A stretch of 64,000 bases of DNA from Bradyrhizobium sp. LLZ17 (GCF_041200145.1 NZ_CP165734.1:7173001-7237000), one strand, 5' to 3'; counted from the stretch's first letter, positions 20,580 through 30,600 are shown. The notes: generated by a model from the sequence alone, not told the origin. Numbers and translations: made by a program.

Positions 20580-21398
20580 ATGGCCCATGACCACCTTCTC
20601 GGTAACGGCGTGTTTGACGAATTAGCAGACAGGTTGCGTCGGACGCGCCTATTCACGGCTTGCATCAACATTGCGCGCCGGACCTTGCCGGCGCCGATCC
20701 TGACCTGGGTGCGTTCGCAGATGGTCCGCAATCTGCGTGGCGGACCGCGCGAGGTCTTTACCGAAATCCACCGGCGCAATATCTGGGGCTATCAGGAGAC
20801 GGTCTCTGGCGGCTCGTCGACGCTGCACTACACCCACAAGCTGCGCCAGCGCCTGCCTGGACTGATCGGCGATCTCAAGATCCGCACCCTGCTCGATCTG
20901 CCCTGCGGCGACTTCCATTGGATGTCCGAGATCGAGCTTCCCGTTGCTCACTACATCGGGGGCGACATCGTTCCGCGCCTGGTGCAGAACACGCGGATCC
21001 AGTATGGCCGGCCCGATCGCGAGTTTCGCACGGTCGACCTCTGCAACGATCGACTGCCGGACGCCGACCTGCTGCTGTGCCGCGACTGCTTCATCCACCT
21101 CTCCGAGGAGATGATCTTTCTTGCGATCGACAACATCCTCCGCTCGAAGATCAGATATCTCCTGACCACCACCTATCCCGACGGGCGCAACCGCGTCATC
21201 CACGTTGGTGACTTCTTCACCGTGAATTTGTGCGCGCCACCCTACAATTTCCCGTCGCCGCTCCGGGTGCTCGACGACTGGGTGCCGCCGTTCGACCGGC
21301 GGCAGCTCGGGCTGTGGCAGATCGAAAGCCTGCGCCAGCATCGCCCGAATGCGGCGCTGGTCCGGCAGCCGACGGCCACGGTGAGCGCCGGCGCTTGA
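20580..21398 (+). CDS. Class I SAM-dependent methyltransferase
   Basis: 272 aa. LLDLPCGDFHWM (about residues 104-115) is the SAM-binding loop; YIGGDIVPRLV and VDLCNDRLPDADLLLCRDCFIHLS supply the acidic ribose-binding residue and motif IV. A GGGAGG site lies 7 bases before the ATG at 20580. Codon use is more GC-biased at third positions than in the preceding polymerase and membrane-protein genes. It sits at the end of the rightward EPS set and likely methylates a glycan or lipid intermediate; the substrate is unknown. Confidence 0.83.
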   Translation: MAHDHLLGNGVFDELADRLRRTRLFTACINIARRTLPAPILTWVRSQMVRNLRGGPREVFTEIHRRNIWGYQETVSGGSSTLHYTHKLRQRLPGLIGDLKIRTLLDLPCGDFHWMSEIELPVAHYIGGDIVPRLVQNTRIQYGRPDREFRTVDLCNDRLPDADLLLCRDCFIHLSEEMIFLAIDNILRSKIRYLLTTTYPDGRNRVIHVGDFFTVNLCAPPYNFPSPLRVLDDWVPPFDRRQLGLWQIESLRQHRPNAALVRQPTATVSAGA

Positions 21399-21438
21399 CT
21401 GCTATTGGTCTCTCGGGCTGCTAGTCGGCGAGAGGCAA

Positions 21439-21705
21439 CTACCGAAATGCGGATCGAGTGGATCGAAGCGCGAGTTCTGCCGGATCTCGAGCAGTGCAGC
21501 GCAATTCAGCGATGACACTCAGCTGCGTTACGATCATGCCGGTGGCGACACAGAACTCGGCCTCCGGGCCATTCTCTTTCTCGAGCCAATCAAGAGCTCG
21601 AGCAGTGCAGCGTCGCTGGAATGCCCGCATCCGCCAGTAACGAATTTGCTTTCGCCCCCATGCCCCCGTCGTGTAGAGGTCAACGACGTACGATGCCGTA
21701 GTCAC
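21439..21705 (-). CDS. Small hypothetical protein
   Basis: 88 aa from GTG at 21705 with AAGG about 9 bases upstream. The middle (RALDWLEKENGPEAEFCVATGM) reads like a real soluble protein with a predicted helix. No family recognised. It lies 31 bases downstream of the GT2 gene on the same strand. Confidence 0.4.
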   Translation of the reverse strand: MTTASYVVDLYTTGAWGRKQIRYWRMRAFQRRCTARALDWLEKENGPEAEFCVATGMIVTQLSVIAELRCTARDPAELALRSTRSAFR

Positions 21706-21735
21706 GGCAATGGCCTTAACGCAGCGCCCTTCGGT

Positions 21736-22791
21736 TCACCGCTTCTTCCAAACCGGAACAAAGCTAAGATAGGCAAGCCGTTTTGCCTCCTGCCGCGCCG
21801 TTGCTATGACGTCCAGAATTAGCCCTGCAAACCAACTTAGCAGTCCTACGATGACCATTCCGACCACGAGTACCGCCGTCGGAATACGCGGCACCAAGCC
21901 GGTTTCGATGTACGTCTCGACCAGAGGAACCGACAGCAAAACCGCAGAAATGATCAAGCCAAATCCGACAGCGCCGAAAAACTGAAGAGGATGCTCGTTT
22001 TTTACCAGTGTGGCGATCAACAGTAAAATTCGAAATCCATCTCGGTAGGTACTTAGTTTGCTTGTAGACCCCGCGGCTCGCTCTCTGTAAGCCGCTACTT
22101 CTTCCGCGCATGGCATGCGAAGCTCAAGGGCATGGACCGTTAGCTCGGTTTCGATCTCGAACCCTCGCGACATTGCTGGAAAGGATTTCACAAACCGTCG
22201 CGAGAACACTTTGTAGCCGGATAGCATGTCTCGAAACTGGCGACCAAAAATACTCTCGACAAGACCACTCAGTATTCTGTTGCCGAGCCGGTGCCCTCGT
22301 CGGTAAGCCTCGATTTCCTCAGATGCTCGCGCGACGTTCAAGAAATCCAGTTCTTCATCAATGAGACGCTTGATCAGTCTCGGAGCGGCTTCCGCATCAT
22401 AGGTAGCATCTCCATCAACTAGCACGTAGACGTCAGCATCTACGTCTGCGAACATGCGCCGGACGACATTCCCTTTACCCTGGCGGCTCTCCTGCTTAAC
22501 CACCGCCCCGGCCGCTGCTGCAACCTCTCTCGTATTATCGACTGAGTTGTTATCGTATACATAGATTTTGGCGCTTGGAATCGCACTTCGAAACATTTCT
22601 ACTGTCGCGCCAACGGATACCTCTTCATTGTAGCACGGGATGAGAACAGCCAACCGGAGTTCATGAAGTTCATCAAGGCTCTGCGAACGGTCCAAGTTCA
22701 GGACTGGTCGAACGATATCCGGGCGCTCGCCTCGCAGACTGGGATTACCTTGCCGAAGCGGGAGAGACTGAAGATCCATTCGATTGCTCAT
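21736..22791 (-). CDS. GT2-family glycosyltransferase with C-terminal membrane helices
   Basis: About 351 aa, dolichyl-phosphate-mannose-synthase-like. LAVLIPCYNEE, VYDNNSVDNT, GKGNVVRRMF and LVDGDATYDAE (the DxD site) form the GT-A core; RDMLSGYKVFSRRFVKSFP and FEIETELTVHAL match the ArnC/GtrB/DPM1 group. Two hydrophobic helices follow near the C-terminus. It would load a sugar onto undecaprenyl phosphate for periplasmic decoration. The frame is open from a TTG at 22887, but the ATG at 22791 or 22779 is closer to where homology starts; neither has a strong ribosome-binding site. Confidence 0.85.
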   Translation of the reverse strand: MSNRMDLQSLPLRQGNPSLRGERPDIVRPVLNLDRSQSLDELHELRLAVLIPCYNEEVSVGATVEMFRSAIPSAKIYVYDNNSVDNTREVAAAAGAVVKQESRQGKGNVVRRMFADVDADVYVLVDGDATYDAEAAPRLIKRLIDEELDFLNVARASEEIEAYRRGHRLGNRILSGLVESIFGRQFRDMLSGYKVFSRRFVKSFPAMSRGFEIETELTVHALELRMPCAEEVAAYRERAAGSTSKLSTYRDGFRILLLIATLVKNEHPLQFFGAVGFGLIISAVLLSVPLVETYIETGLVPRIPTAVLVVGMVIVGLLSWFAGLILDVIATARQEAKRLAYLSFVPVWKKR

Positions 22792-23067
22792 CAGGAGACA
22801 CTCGGTTGCGCTTGCGTCGCAATCGGTAAATTCTAGCGCAATTGACGCGGAATGGCCTCCTTCCAAACGGAGTAATCCCTCCGGCAATTAGATTGGGCTG
22901 ACTGTTGCAGGTTACGATTGCAACAACTTGGAGTAACTGACAGCTGCATCCGGAAAACGCTTCGCTCCGGCGACGCGGGGCGCCTTGGCTCACTCCAGTT
23001 CATTGCCTTTAACGTAATCGCGTGCGAGCATGCCCCGCCTGAAAAACCCTGGGCCGAGGCGCAGAAG

Positions 23068-23694
23068 ATGCGACCTGGATCTGAAGAATGGTGGATGGGC
23101 ACGGCGTTTGGAGCCAATCTGTTTTTGGCGGCCATCATACTTGCGACTAATGGCTTCGGCGTTCACGGCACTTCAGTGGGGCTCGACGCCACGGCGCGCG
23201 TAGCTTTTCTTCTGTTCTGGTCGGCTTATTCCGGAGGGGCGTTGACGACCCTTTTTGGTGCGGCTTTTCTACCGCTGAAGCAACACGGGCGGGAGCTTGG
23301 CCTCGCTTTCGCGGCCGCGCTCCTGGTTCATCTCGCTCTAGTCAGCTGGCTTTGCTGGATCGGCTCGGCCCCGTCAATTGGCGTATTCCTCTTTTTCGGA
23401 CCTGTCGCGGCCCTCACATACAGTCTCGCACTCTTATCGTTTGGAAACCTACACACCGTCCTTGGCCCGAAGCTGTGGCAGGCGTTACGGACGATCGGGA
23501 TGAATGTCATCCTCTATGCTTTTCTCAAGGATCTCATGCAAAATCCGTTGCATCGCGGGATCTGGCATCTGGTTGAGTATCTGCCCTTTACCACAATGGC
23601 TATCGCAGCTCCTTTGCTGAAGCTCGCCGCATGGAGCTTGCGCCGGCGAGAAACAAGATTCAACTTGCATTCAGGGCATTGCGATCCTCGTTAA
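23068..23694 (+). CDS. Six-helix membrane protein, ferric-reductase-like
   Basis: About 208 aa with six hydrophobic segments. Features such as [32 protein letters not shown] and [19 protein letters not shown] resemble the ferric-reductase-like transmembrane family (MsrQ/YedZ relatives), with His residues placed for haem binding in the third helix. The frame is open from 22918, but the first 50 residues are not membrane-like, so the ATG at 23068 is preferred. It is just upstream of the IS3 element. Function not established. Confidence 0.6.
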   Translation: MRPGSEEWWMGTAFGANLFLAAIILATNGFGVHGTSVGLDATARVAFLLFWSAYSGGALTTLFGAAFLPLKQHGRELGLAFAAALLVHLALVSWLCWIGSAPSIGVFLFFGPVAALTYSLALLSFGNLHTVLGPKLWQALRTIGMNVILYAFLKDLMQNPLHRGIWHLVEYLPFTTMAIAAPLLKLAAWSLRRRETRFNLHSGHCDPR

Positions 23695-23789
23695 GCTTAA
23701 AACGCAGCACGCAACAAGAACTCGTCTGCCGAAGCATAGTGAACCGCCCCGGGTTTGCCGGAGGCTCCAACTCCTGAGAGGATGGAGCC

Positions 23790-24105
23790 ATGACGAGCAA
23801 GACGACGAACAAGTTTTCACCCGAGGTCCGGACCCGAGCGGTTCGGATGGTTCTGGATCACGCCAGCGAGCACCCGTCGCGCTGGGGCAGTGACGTCGAT
23901 CGCGGCCAAGATCGGCTGCACGCCGCAGACGCTGCATGACTGGGTCAAGAAGGCCGAGGTCGACAGCGGGCAGCGGGCTGGCGTTCCGACCGACACGGCC
24001 GCGCTCGAACGAGAGAACCGCGAGCTTCGGCAGGCCAATGAGATCCTGCGCAAGGCAAGCGCCTATTTTGCGATAGCGGAGCTCGACCGCCGGTCCAAGC
24101 CATGA
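23790..24105 (+). pseudogene. IS3 transposase OrfA, frameshifted
   Basis: Starts [24 protein letters not shown] at the ATG 23790, then leaves frame at a GGGG run near 23884-23887. The rest ([42 protein letters not shown]) continues from 23890 in the next frame. This is the helix-turn-helix plus leucine-zipper protein of IS3 elements. The element cannot make normal OrfA unless the indel is a sequencing error. Confidence 0.85.
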
Positions 24106-25007
24106 TCGCCTTTATCGACGATCATCGTGGGGCGCATGGGGTCGAGCCGATCTGCAAGGTCTTGCCGATCGCCCCCTCGACCTACCACGCCCATGTGGCC
24201 AAGCGGCGCGATCCCGCCAAGCGGTCGGCGCGCGCCAGGCAGGCCGCCGCGCTGAAGATCGAGGTTCGGCGCGTCTTCGATCAGAACTTCTCCGTCTATG
24301 GCGTGCGCAAGGTCTGGCGCCAGCTCAAGCGCGAAGGCTTCGATGTTGCCGGTTGCACGGTGTCGCGACTGATGCGGGACATGGGCTTGCAAGGGGTAAT
24401 CCGCGGCAAACCCATCAAGACCACGATCAGCGACAAGGCCGCGCCATGCCCGCTGGATCACGTCAACCGCCAGTTCAAGGCGCCAAGGCCGAACGTTCTC
24501 TGGCTCTCCGACTTCACCTATGTCGCGACCTGGACCGGCTTCGTCTACGTCGCCTTCGTCATCGACGCCTATGCCCGCAGGATCGTGGGCTGGCGGGCCT
24601 CGCGCACGGCGGATGCAGGCTTCGTGCTCGATGCGCTGGAGCAGGCATTACACAATCGGCGGCCGGTCCGTCGTGGCGGGCTCGTGCACCACAGCGACAG
24701 GGGCAGCCAATACGTATCCATTAAGTACACCGAGCGCCTGGCTGAAGCTGGCGTGGAGCCTTCTGTCGGCAGCGTCAGAGATTCCTACGACAACGCTCTC
24801 GCCGAAACCATCAACGGCCTCTACAAGGCTGAGGTGATCCATCGGCGCGGGCCATGGCGAAACTTCGAGGCCGTCGAGTTCGCGACCCTGGAATGGGTCG
24901 ACTGGTTCAACAACCGGCGGCTCCTGGTGCCCATCGGCAACATCCCGCCGGCCGAAGCTGAGCAACGCTACTACGCCATGCTGGAATACCCCGCCATGGC
25001 GGCTTAA
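24102..25007 (+). CDS. IS3 transposase OrfB (DDE integrase core)
   Basis: 301 aa. HTH_21-like N-terminus ([19 protein letters not shown]), [14 protein letters not shown], then the rve core with the catalytic triad: D in LSDFTYV, D in HHSDRGSQY and E in [13 protein letters not shown]. The ATG overlaps the OrfA stop (ATGA at 24102-24105), the layout used for programmed frameshifting into an OrfAB fusion. Intact. Confidence 0.92.
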   Translation: MIAFIDDHRGAHGVEPICKVLPIAPSTYHAHVAKRRDPAKRSARARQAAALKIEVRRVFDQNFSVYGVRKVWRQLKREGFDVAGCTVSRLMRDMGLQGVIRGKPIKTTISDKAAPCPLDHVNRQFKAPRPNVLWLSDFTYVATWTGFVYVAFVIDAYARRIVGWRASRTADAGFVLDALEQALHNRRPVRRGGLVHHSDRGSQYVSIKYTERLAEAGVEPSVGSVRDSYDNALAETINGLYKAEVIHRRGPWRNFEAVEFATLEWVDWFNNRRLLVPIGNIPPAEAEQRYYAMLEYPAMAA

Positions 25008-25116
25008 CTTAAACCAAATGGCCTCCGGCAAACCCGGGGCGGTTCATAATGGCATTGCAGCACTTGGTGTAGATCAAGCACCGAAAACCCAACTACTCCG
25101 TCTCGCATAACTCTCA

Positions 25117-25660
25117 ATGCGCAAGACACACACAAAGAGCTTCCGACCGATATTCGACGCGCTGCAGGTGCTGGTAGCCGCGACGCGCGCGGCGCGCGAC
25201 GCTGCGATCGTAAGGTGCGGCGCTGCGATCGCCGCGCGCGACCATGCGCTGTCGCAGATGGATCGGTTGCGCCACCTCTTGCGGCACTGCAAAGCGCAGT
25301 TCAGCCGCTGCTCGGAGAAGCTCGATCGGAACGACTCCTGTTGGCGATCGAGGACATCGAGCAGACCCTTGCGGGAACCACGCGACTGGACAGGAAGGAT
25401 CCTGGGGCATCGGCTGCTCTATCGGCAGGCCCGGATACCCGTGCAGGGCATCGACATCGAGCGCCGGTGCTTGCGTTCTGGGTCGGATTTGCAGCCGCAG
25501 AGCGTCATCCCTCTGCTGCGGCTACGCGAGATCATCCTGATCGCGGGCAAGATCGTGGTCGACAAGATCAGGACACCGGTGCTGGATCCCGCACCAAGAA
25601 GGGCTTCTTTTTGAGCGATCATGTGGCGGCGCGGCGGAGGCCGATCGTCGGTGAAGAGGG
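25117..25660 (+). pseudogene. IS66-family transposase (TnpC) relic
   Basis: Across three frames the reading gives RDHALSQMDRLRHLLRHCKAQF, CSEKLD, LLAIEDIEQTLAG, VLAFWVGFAAAE, REIILIAGKIVVDKIRTPVLDP and GSRTKKGFF, in the order of IS66 TnpC (zinc-finger/coil region into the DDE domain). Multiple frameshifts. Its 3-prime end runs into the truncated chain-length gene on the other strand. Confidence 0.75.
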
Positions 25661-25666
25661 CTGTCT

Positions 25667-26773
25667 TCACCCCGAACTCGGGAGGCGCACTGGCTTTGTC
25701 CTTGCCGATGCGTCAAATTGATGATCAGGTCGAATCCCGTCCGGAAGAGGTCGCTCGATCCTGCCATCCTCCGCGCTTGGACCGGCTTTCTGTCCAATGG
25801 TGCGGAAACGTTCAGATAGATCGCGCAGCATTCCTGCAGCAAGTCCAAGAAGCAGGCTTCCAACGATCGCTATACCAAGCACGATTCTAGGTTTTGGCCA
25901 GCTTGCCCTCAAAGGGGACGACGCCCCGGTGACGAGACTCGCGTCAAACACCGGCGAGGATTGTTGTTGCGTCGCTTCTGCCTTACGCACCACGTGGCGA
26001 AAACTATCATAAGCGGTTTTTGATGATTCAGCAGCAGCGGCCAATTTATCTCGAGTATCAGCGGCATCAGCTGTATCTTTCGTCTTGTTCCTATCGTAGT
26101 CCTTCAAGGCTGTTTCCGCGGCCAATGCTTGAGTGTTCAACTCGTTCAGTCGATCCGCAACCCATTTCTCGTCTTGTAGGCTTGTCTTGTCCAATTGATG
26201 AGTAATGTATTTTTCCGCAACGGCGTTCAGGATCTGCGCCGCCCGTTCCGGATTTCTGGAGTCGAAGGTAATCTCGACAAGATATGTAGGCCCGACACGC
26301 TTGGCCGAAAGCTTACGTTCGAACGGTTCAACGGCATAGCGCGCGGCGTTAGCTTCCGTCTTCGGCTTACTCCAGCCGAGCAGTCGGGAAATCATGCCGC
26401 TACCTTGGCCAGTTGCAAATTCCGGGTCTTGAGCAAGGCCGAGCTTCTCAATCACGGCATTGGCGATGCTCTCAGACTTTATGATTGCGATCTGACTTTC
26501 CACGACCGTCGACACCGCCGCAGCGTCCGCTAAGGTCATTTTCGAGTTTACGATGAGTTCCGCCTTGGCGGTGAACGTCGGTACTACGGCGATGAGGAAC
26601 AGGACGGCAATGCCAAGACCCGCAACACACGTCACCAGCATGATGGGTAGATGTCGTCGCATGAAGGCCAACACGGCCAGCACTTCTGCTAGCGAGATGA
26701 CCGGCCCCGGGCGAAAGTCGGGCGGCATATTGTCACGACCTACCCAATCATCTGTGCTGTTGGTCTGGAGCAT
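25667..26773 (-). CDS. Wzz/GumC-type polysaccharide chain-length protein, C-terminally truncated
   Basis: Inner-membrane polysaccharide co-polymerase. First helix about residues 43-65, Wzz-type segment TFTAKAELIVNSKMTLADAAAV, VESQIAIIKSESIANAVIEKLGL, a long coiled-coil part (KTSLQDEKWVADRLNELNTQALAAETAL), PRASWPKPRI-like turn and the second helix (about 294-314). In rhizobia such proteins often continue into a cytoplasmic tyrosine-kinase domain of some 250 aa; here the natural reading ends at SERFRT (about 25799) and the last 43 residues come from IS66-relic DNA. Start is ATG 26773 or 26728; the latter has GGTAGGT upstream. Confidence 0.75.
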   Translation of the reverse strand: MLQTNSTDDWVGRDNMPPDFRPGPVISLAEVLAVLAFMRRHLPIMLVTCVAGLGIAVLFLIAVVPTFTAKAELIVNSKMTLADAAAVSTVVESQIAIIKSESIANAVIEKLGLAQDPEFATGQGSGMISRLLGWSKPKTEANAARYAVEPFERKLSAKRVGPTYLVEITFDSRNPERAAQILNAVAEKYITHQLDKTSLQDEKWVADRLNELNTQALAAETALKDYDRNKTKDTADAADTRDKLAAAAESSKTAYDSFRHVVRKAEATQQQSSPVFDASLVTGASSPLRASWPKPRIVLGIAIVGSLLLGLAAGMLRDLSERFRTIGQKAGPSAEDGRIERPLPDGIRPDHQFDASARTKPVRLPSSG

Positions 26774-26895
26774 TTTAGCATTTCATCGCGGTTTGGAATG
26801 GCGTGCGGGCGAATGGTGAGTCGAACTGTAACCTCGCGGCGGTGCGGCTCAATGGACCATCATAGTTACCTATTTTTTGCCGGGCTCAGACTGCG

Positions 26896-27642
26896 ATGGA
26901 TTTGCAGTTCTCACACGGTCGGCGATTTCGGAAGTCGTCAACGCGGAAATGGAATTATCTAAAACCATGCAGAGTGACTATCAGCAGGAAATGCGTTCCT
27001 CCAGAGCGGTATCCGAATTGGCGCGTAAGTAAGGCTCATGCTGCCATTGATTTGGCGCGCGTACGGCGCCCAACGTTGCGTCTTGAACCGCGATGTCGTT
27101 GCCGAGCGAGGTGAAGTTATAGATCTGACCGTCAAAGCGAATAATCCTGGGGCCCCCGCCGATGCAGACGCGCTGATGGCGCGCGCAGCGTCACAGCTCG
27201 CCACTCACTGTGGGAGGCGTGGTGACAGCGGCCAACCATCATGGTTCCAAGCGAGAGCCGGCTCGAGAGATCGAGGCCATGGTCTCAAGCCGCGACGTCG
27301 GCTTTGTATTCCGACAGAAGGCGGAGTTGGAGATCGATACGTTCAACTTCACCCCGCTATGGCCTCGATGCGCTAGCGCCGCGCGACGCCATTTACGGTG
27401 AACAGGCCACGACGAATCGACCGCAGATCGCGCGCGGGAAGTCAGCAGCGAGCCGAAGGACAGGAGCTGGAACATGCTGCGCACATTCGCTCGAGCGCAT
27501 GCACATGCACATGCAAGGGAGGACAAGTGAAGCTCGGCCCGGGTATGGCGGTGACGGCCGAGGTCAAGATCGCCGTCAGATCATCGACTACCTTCTCTCA
27601 TCGCTGGCGAGATACAGGCAGGAATCGCTACGGGACCGATAA
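26896..27642 (+). pseudogene. Relic of an HlyD/PrsE-type secretion membrane-fusion protein
   Basis: Fragments in changing frames read EVVNAEMELSKTM (coil), TVGGVVTAA, VPSESRLE, IEAMVSSRDVGFVF, AELEIDTFNFTP, VKLGPGMAVTAEVK and IIDYLLSSLARYRQESLRDR-stop. This order matches the beta-barrel and conserved C-terminus of type I secretion adaptors. The N-terminal membrane part is missing. It would once have exported an RTX- or VCBS-type protein or an EPS-processing enzyme. Confidence 0.65.
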
Positions 27643-27839
27643 AATCCCGCTCCCCAGGCATCAGCGCTCCGCGTCCTCCTCCCGGGGAGTGTCCGCGCGA
27701 TCTCTAATCGACACTCATGCAGGAGCAGCAGGGAACATGCTGCCGTCCACCTGGACGTCGCGGAGGTAACGAAAGCGTCGCCGCTCTACTCCGCAATCTG
27801 ACCGTTCGAGCGACGGCAGCCGTTTCCGAATCCCAGCGT

Positions 27840-28733
27840 CTACTTGTAGAGCCGTGCCGCCGCGCGAGTCCCTCGGTCCACGCTCTTGCGGAATAGGCCG
27901 TCGTTAGGGGGTACCACGACGTGACTAGAGTGGGGAACCAGTGGAGCAGGCTCGTTGAGCTGCCCCATTTCGGAGATCACCTCGAGAGGCTTCGAGATCC
28001 CTCTTCCTGCATCGACGACTGTGGGCGCGCGGTCGTTCGCCGCGCGCACCAGCGATCCATGGTTCATTCCCCAGATTGCTGCCTGAGTCCGGTTCTGAAC
28101 TCGGATCTTGCGCAGGATCGCCTTTACGTGGACCTTCACGGTCGCCTCGGCGATCTTGATCTTTCGGGCAATGCACTTGTTGGAATCGCCTTCGATAAGG
28201 CAGGACAGAATTGCCTTTTCTCGCGGAGAGAGCTGCGGCGAGATCGCGTCCTCTGTAGCGGCGAGGATTGCCTGTTCGCATTCGCTGGGATCCGCAGTTT
28301 CGCGTTCGCGATTGGCATCAAGGGCGAATGACAGGAATGCAGGCGGGAAGACGGTCTCGCCCATCGTCACGAGCTCGACGGATTTGATGAATGCGTCGCA
28401 CGAATTAACGTTCACGAAGTAGCCGTTGGCGCCGGCACGAAACGCAGATGCAAGATCAACCGGCCGGTAATTGTCGCATACGATCGCAATGCGCGCGTCC
28501 GGATAACGATCCTTCACAAATCCGATTTGCGCTATCGCGAGATTGAAGCCTTCGCCCGAATGGACGATGAGGAACATCAGTTTGTCGGCTTGAAGTGAAC
28601 TCGGCAATTCCTCGGGGCTCGACGCCGAAACCGGGATATGAAAATTTGCCGCGTGCAGAATTTTAGCGATGCCTTCTCTAATTAAGACGTTCTTTCCAAT
28701 AAGAACGGTCTCGCAAGACTGCCGCCTCCTCAT
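27840..28733 (-). CDS. LuxR/NarL-type transcription regulator with a degenerate receiver domain
   Basis: 297 aa. Residues about 8-125 have receiver-domain shape, but the acidic pocket (normally DD) is LIGKN at 11-15 and the phospho-acceptor strand ends IVHSGEG rather than D, so phosphorylation by a histidine kinase is unlikely. The LuxR HTH follows (LSPREKAILSCLIEG, NKCIARKIKIAEATVKVHVKAILRKI). A C-terminal tail of about 70 residues follows the HTH, unusual for this family. A GGAGGG site precedes the ATG at 28733. It faces away from the second regulator across 680 bases and may control EPS genes. Confidence 0.85.
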   Translation of the reverse strand: MRRRQSCETVLIGKNVLIREGIAKILHAANFHIPVSASSPEELPSSLQADKLMFLIVHSGEGFNLAIAQIGFVKDRYPDARIAIVCDNYRPVDLASAFRAGANGYFVNVNSCDAFIKSVELVTMGETVFPPAFLSFALDANRERETADPSECEQAILAATEDAISPQLSPREKAILSCLIEGDSNKCIARKIKIAEATVKVHVKAILRKIRVQNRTQAAIWGMNHGSLVRAANDRAPTVVDAGRGISKPLEVISEMGQLNEPAPLVPHSSHVVVPPNDGLFRKSVDRGTRAAARLYK

Positions 28734-29412
28734 TTAACCCTCCAGCCAACTACGCAGTGACACAACAGCGATGCAGTTAAACTTATTGGTTTATAATTTC
28801 CCGCCGGACGAACGAGCCCGTGTTCGTTTGGTCGTTCTCCGTCGGTTTCTGGTCTTCAGAACTATCGAGGTACCTCGATCGAGATCCTTCTTTCTTGTCT
28901 TGCCTATCCTTTCGCTGTGGATTTCGGGAAATCCATGTTGCTTAAGCTTTTATAAATGGTAGACGCGAATTTTAGATTGCCCTATATATCGTTCGTTATA
29001 GGAGGTCGCACTGCGTAAGAGCCGTGCCAGACGGTTTCGGCACAATCTGTACGTGAACTAAATGAGCGTGTTCATTTGATGTTGAAAAAATTCAACGTAG
29101 TTCGTTACATGAGCAACGTGTGCTCGAACACAGGCGCCTAGGCGAGCCATCGTTGCCTCTATTTTAGGTTGAGTGGCGCTGCTGTTTACCGCGTCCGTCA
29201 GCAAGCATTCGCCCAGCGCAGTCTGAGCGCGTGATTCTATTCGTGATTCTATTGAAGTGCAGATTGCTGGCTGACAGTTGGGACGCGAACTGCGTCGGGC
29301 GCCGACCATGCTTGTATTAGGAGAAATTTCGGATGATTCTTCTTCAGCAGCTGAAATAGCAGAAGGTGCACGGAGTTTATGGTTGGGGGAGCGACTGGCT
29401 TAGGAGCGCCCG
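28734..29412. promoter_or_regulatory. AT-rich region between two divergent LuxR-type regulators
   Basis: About 680 bases with markedly higher AT than the surroundings, holding the start regions of both regulators. Short ORFs inside lack support. A TATATAT/TATAGGAGG patch occurs near 28983-29006 with no start codon at a suitable distance, and the 12-base word CGTGATTCTATT is repeated in tandem near 29230-29255. Exact promoters cannot be assigned. Confidence 0.45.
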
Positions 29413-30054
29413 ATGCGACCTACTAGAGTAGTCATTGCAGACCGGCATCCGGTGGTCTTGCAGGGACTGAGTGACATGCTCGGTGCCGCGGCCGATTTCA
29501 ATATAGTTGCATCTTGTAGCGACGCCACGAGTTGCATCGAAGCGATCCGGAACTTGGCGCCCGATATCGCGATTGTCGATCCCGCGATGCCTGAGCTTGC
29601 CGCCGCGAGAATTCTTTCGGCCGTCCATTCAGAAAATGGATCGACCCATTTGGTGTTTTTCGCCGCGAGTGAACATTGCGAACTGGTACTCGCGGCAACG
29701 GCCGTGACCTATAGTATCATCCTGAGAGACACCGATATCAGGTCGCTGGTGCAGTCGTTGCGGCATATCGCCGATAGTCACAGGCTGCTGCCCTCGGCCC
29801 CATCCGAGCCGATCGTGTCGCACGAGCAGGGCTCCAACTCGGGGAATGGGCTGACAGCGCTGACCGAACGCGAGCGTCAGATCATGCGTCTGGTTTCGGA
29901 AGGATTGTCGAACAAGGAAATCGGGCGGCGCTTGAACATTGTCGACGGCACCATCAAGGTGCACCTTCACAACATCTTTCAAAAGCTTGAAATCAGCAAT
30001 CGGACGGCCCTCGCAGCTCTCGCCATTTCGCAACAAGATCGCGTGGAACGCTGA
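29413..30054 (+). CDS. NarL/FixJ-type response regulator
   Basis: 213 aa. Receiver domain with Asp10 (VIADRHP) and phospho-acceptor Asp56 (IAIVDPAMP); the usual switch Lys is replaced by Arg in ILRDTD. The C-terminal LuxR HTH is intact (LTERERQIMRLVSEGLSNKEIGRRLNI, GTIKVHLHNIFQKL). A TAGGAGCG site precedes the ATG at 29413. No histidine kinase gene is near, so its input is unknown. It may act with the receiver-defective paralogue at 27840-28733. Confidence 0.88.
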   Translation: MRPTRVVIADRHPVVLQGLSDMLGAAADFNIVASCSDATSCIEAIRNLAPDIAIVDPAMPELAAARILSAVHSENGSTHLVFFAASEHCELVLAATAVTYSIILRDTDIRSLVQSLRHIADSHRLLPSAPSEPIVSHEQGSNSGNGLTALTERERQIMRLVSEGLSNKEIGRRLNIVDGTIKVHLHNIFQKLEISNRTALAALAISQQDRVER

Positions 30055-30600
30055 GAAGATCTTCACGCACCGCCATTTTTCGTCTTCGCGGGGTAGATGG
30101 CGTGAAATTGGAGCCTCGGCTCGGGCCGAAGGCGCTGTCTCAGTCACGATGCGGCAGGGGCACGCCGACACGATTGATCCGAGCAACCTATTTAAGCACC
30201 AAAGATGATTTCAAGCGCGGCTCGATCGACGTGGTCGATGCTCGGAAGCTTATTGGGTAGCCCCCCAGGGCTGGGAGTTGATCCAAAATCGCAGCCAAGC
30301 CGGCGGGAGGGCTGTGTAATTATTCGTCATCTGCAGCTCTGGGTCGACCGCAGTTTGTCCGTTGTCAGGTAACGAAGTCGCGGGCAACAGATCGGCTCCA
30401 GATGCGGTCGCAGAGGTGTGCCGACTGAATTTCGGCAGATCTAGAGCAGCGGCCCTGACCCTTCCTGCCCTGCCCCCAAAAGTGGTCAGGGCCGTCCTCT
30501 GGCGTTGCCCTGGCAACAGGACTCAAAAGCGTGTGGTTGAACTGAAAGCGTGTGCGGCCGCATCTTGATGTCCCTTCAGTTTCATCGTGCCGTGGAGGAC
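30055..30600. other. Intergenic stretch without recognisable genes
   Basis: Only short overlapping frames on both strands, none with a good start or family resemblance. No terminator after the response regulator could be seen. Confidence 0.5.

Larger units (their letters stand above)
23740..25046 (+). mobile_element. IS3-family insertion sequence with perfect 26-bp inverted ends
   Basis: The left end TGAACCGCCCCGGGTTTGCC.GGAGGC (23740-23765) is repeated exactly in inverted form at 25021-25046. Inside are orfA and orfB in the usual IS3 order. The flanking triplets TAG and TAA do not match, so no target duplication is proven. Length about 1.3 kb. Confidence 0.9.

Noticed and set aside
20649..21341. 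230-aa minus-strand frame opposite the methyltransferase
   Set aside because: Antisense of a class I methyltransferase, no start signal.
23737..25049. Target-site duplication around the IS3 element
   Set aside because: Flanking triplets TAG and TAA differ, so no duplication can be claimed.
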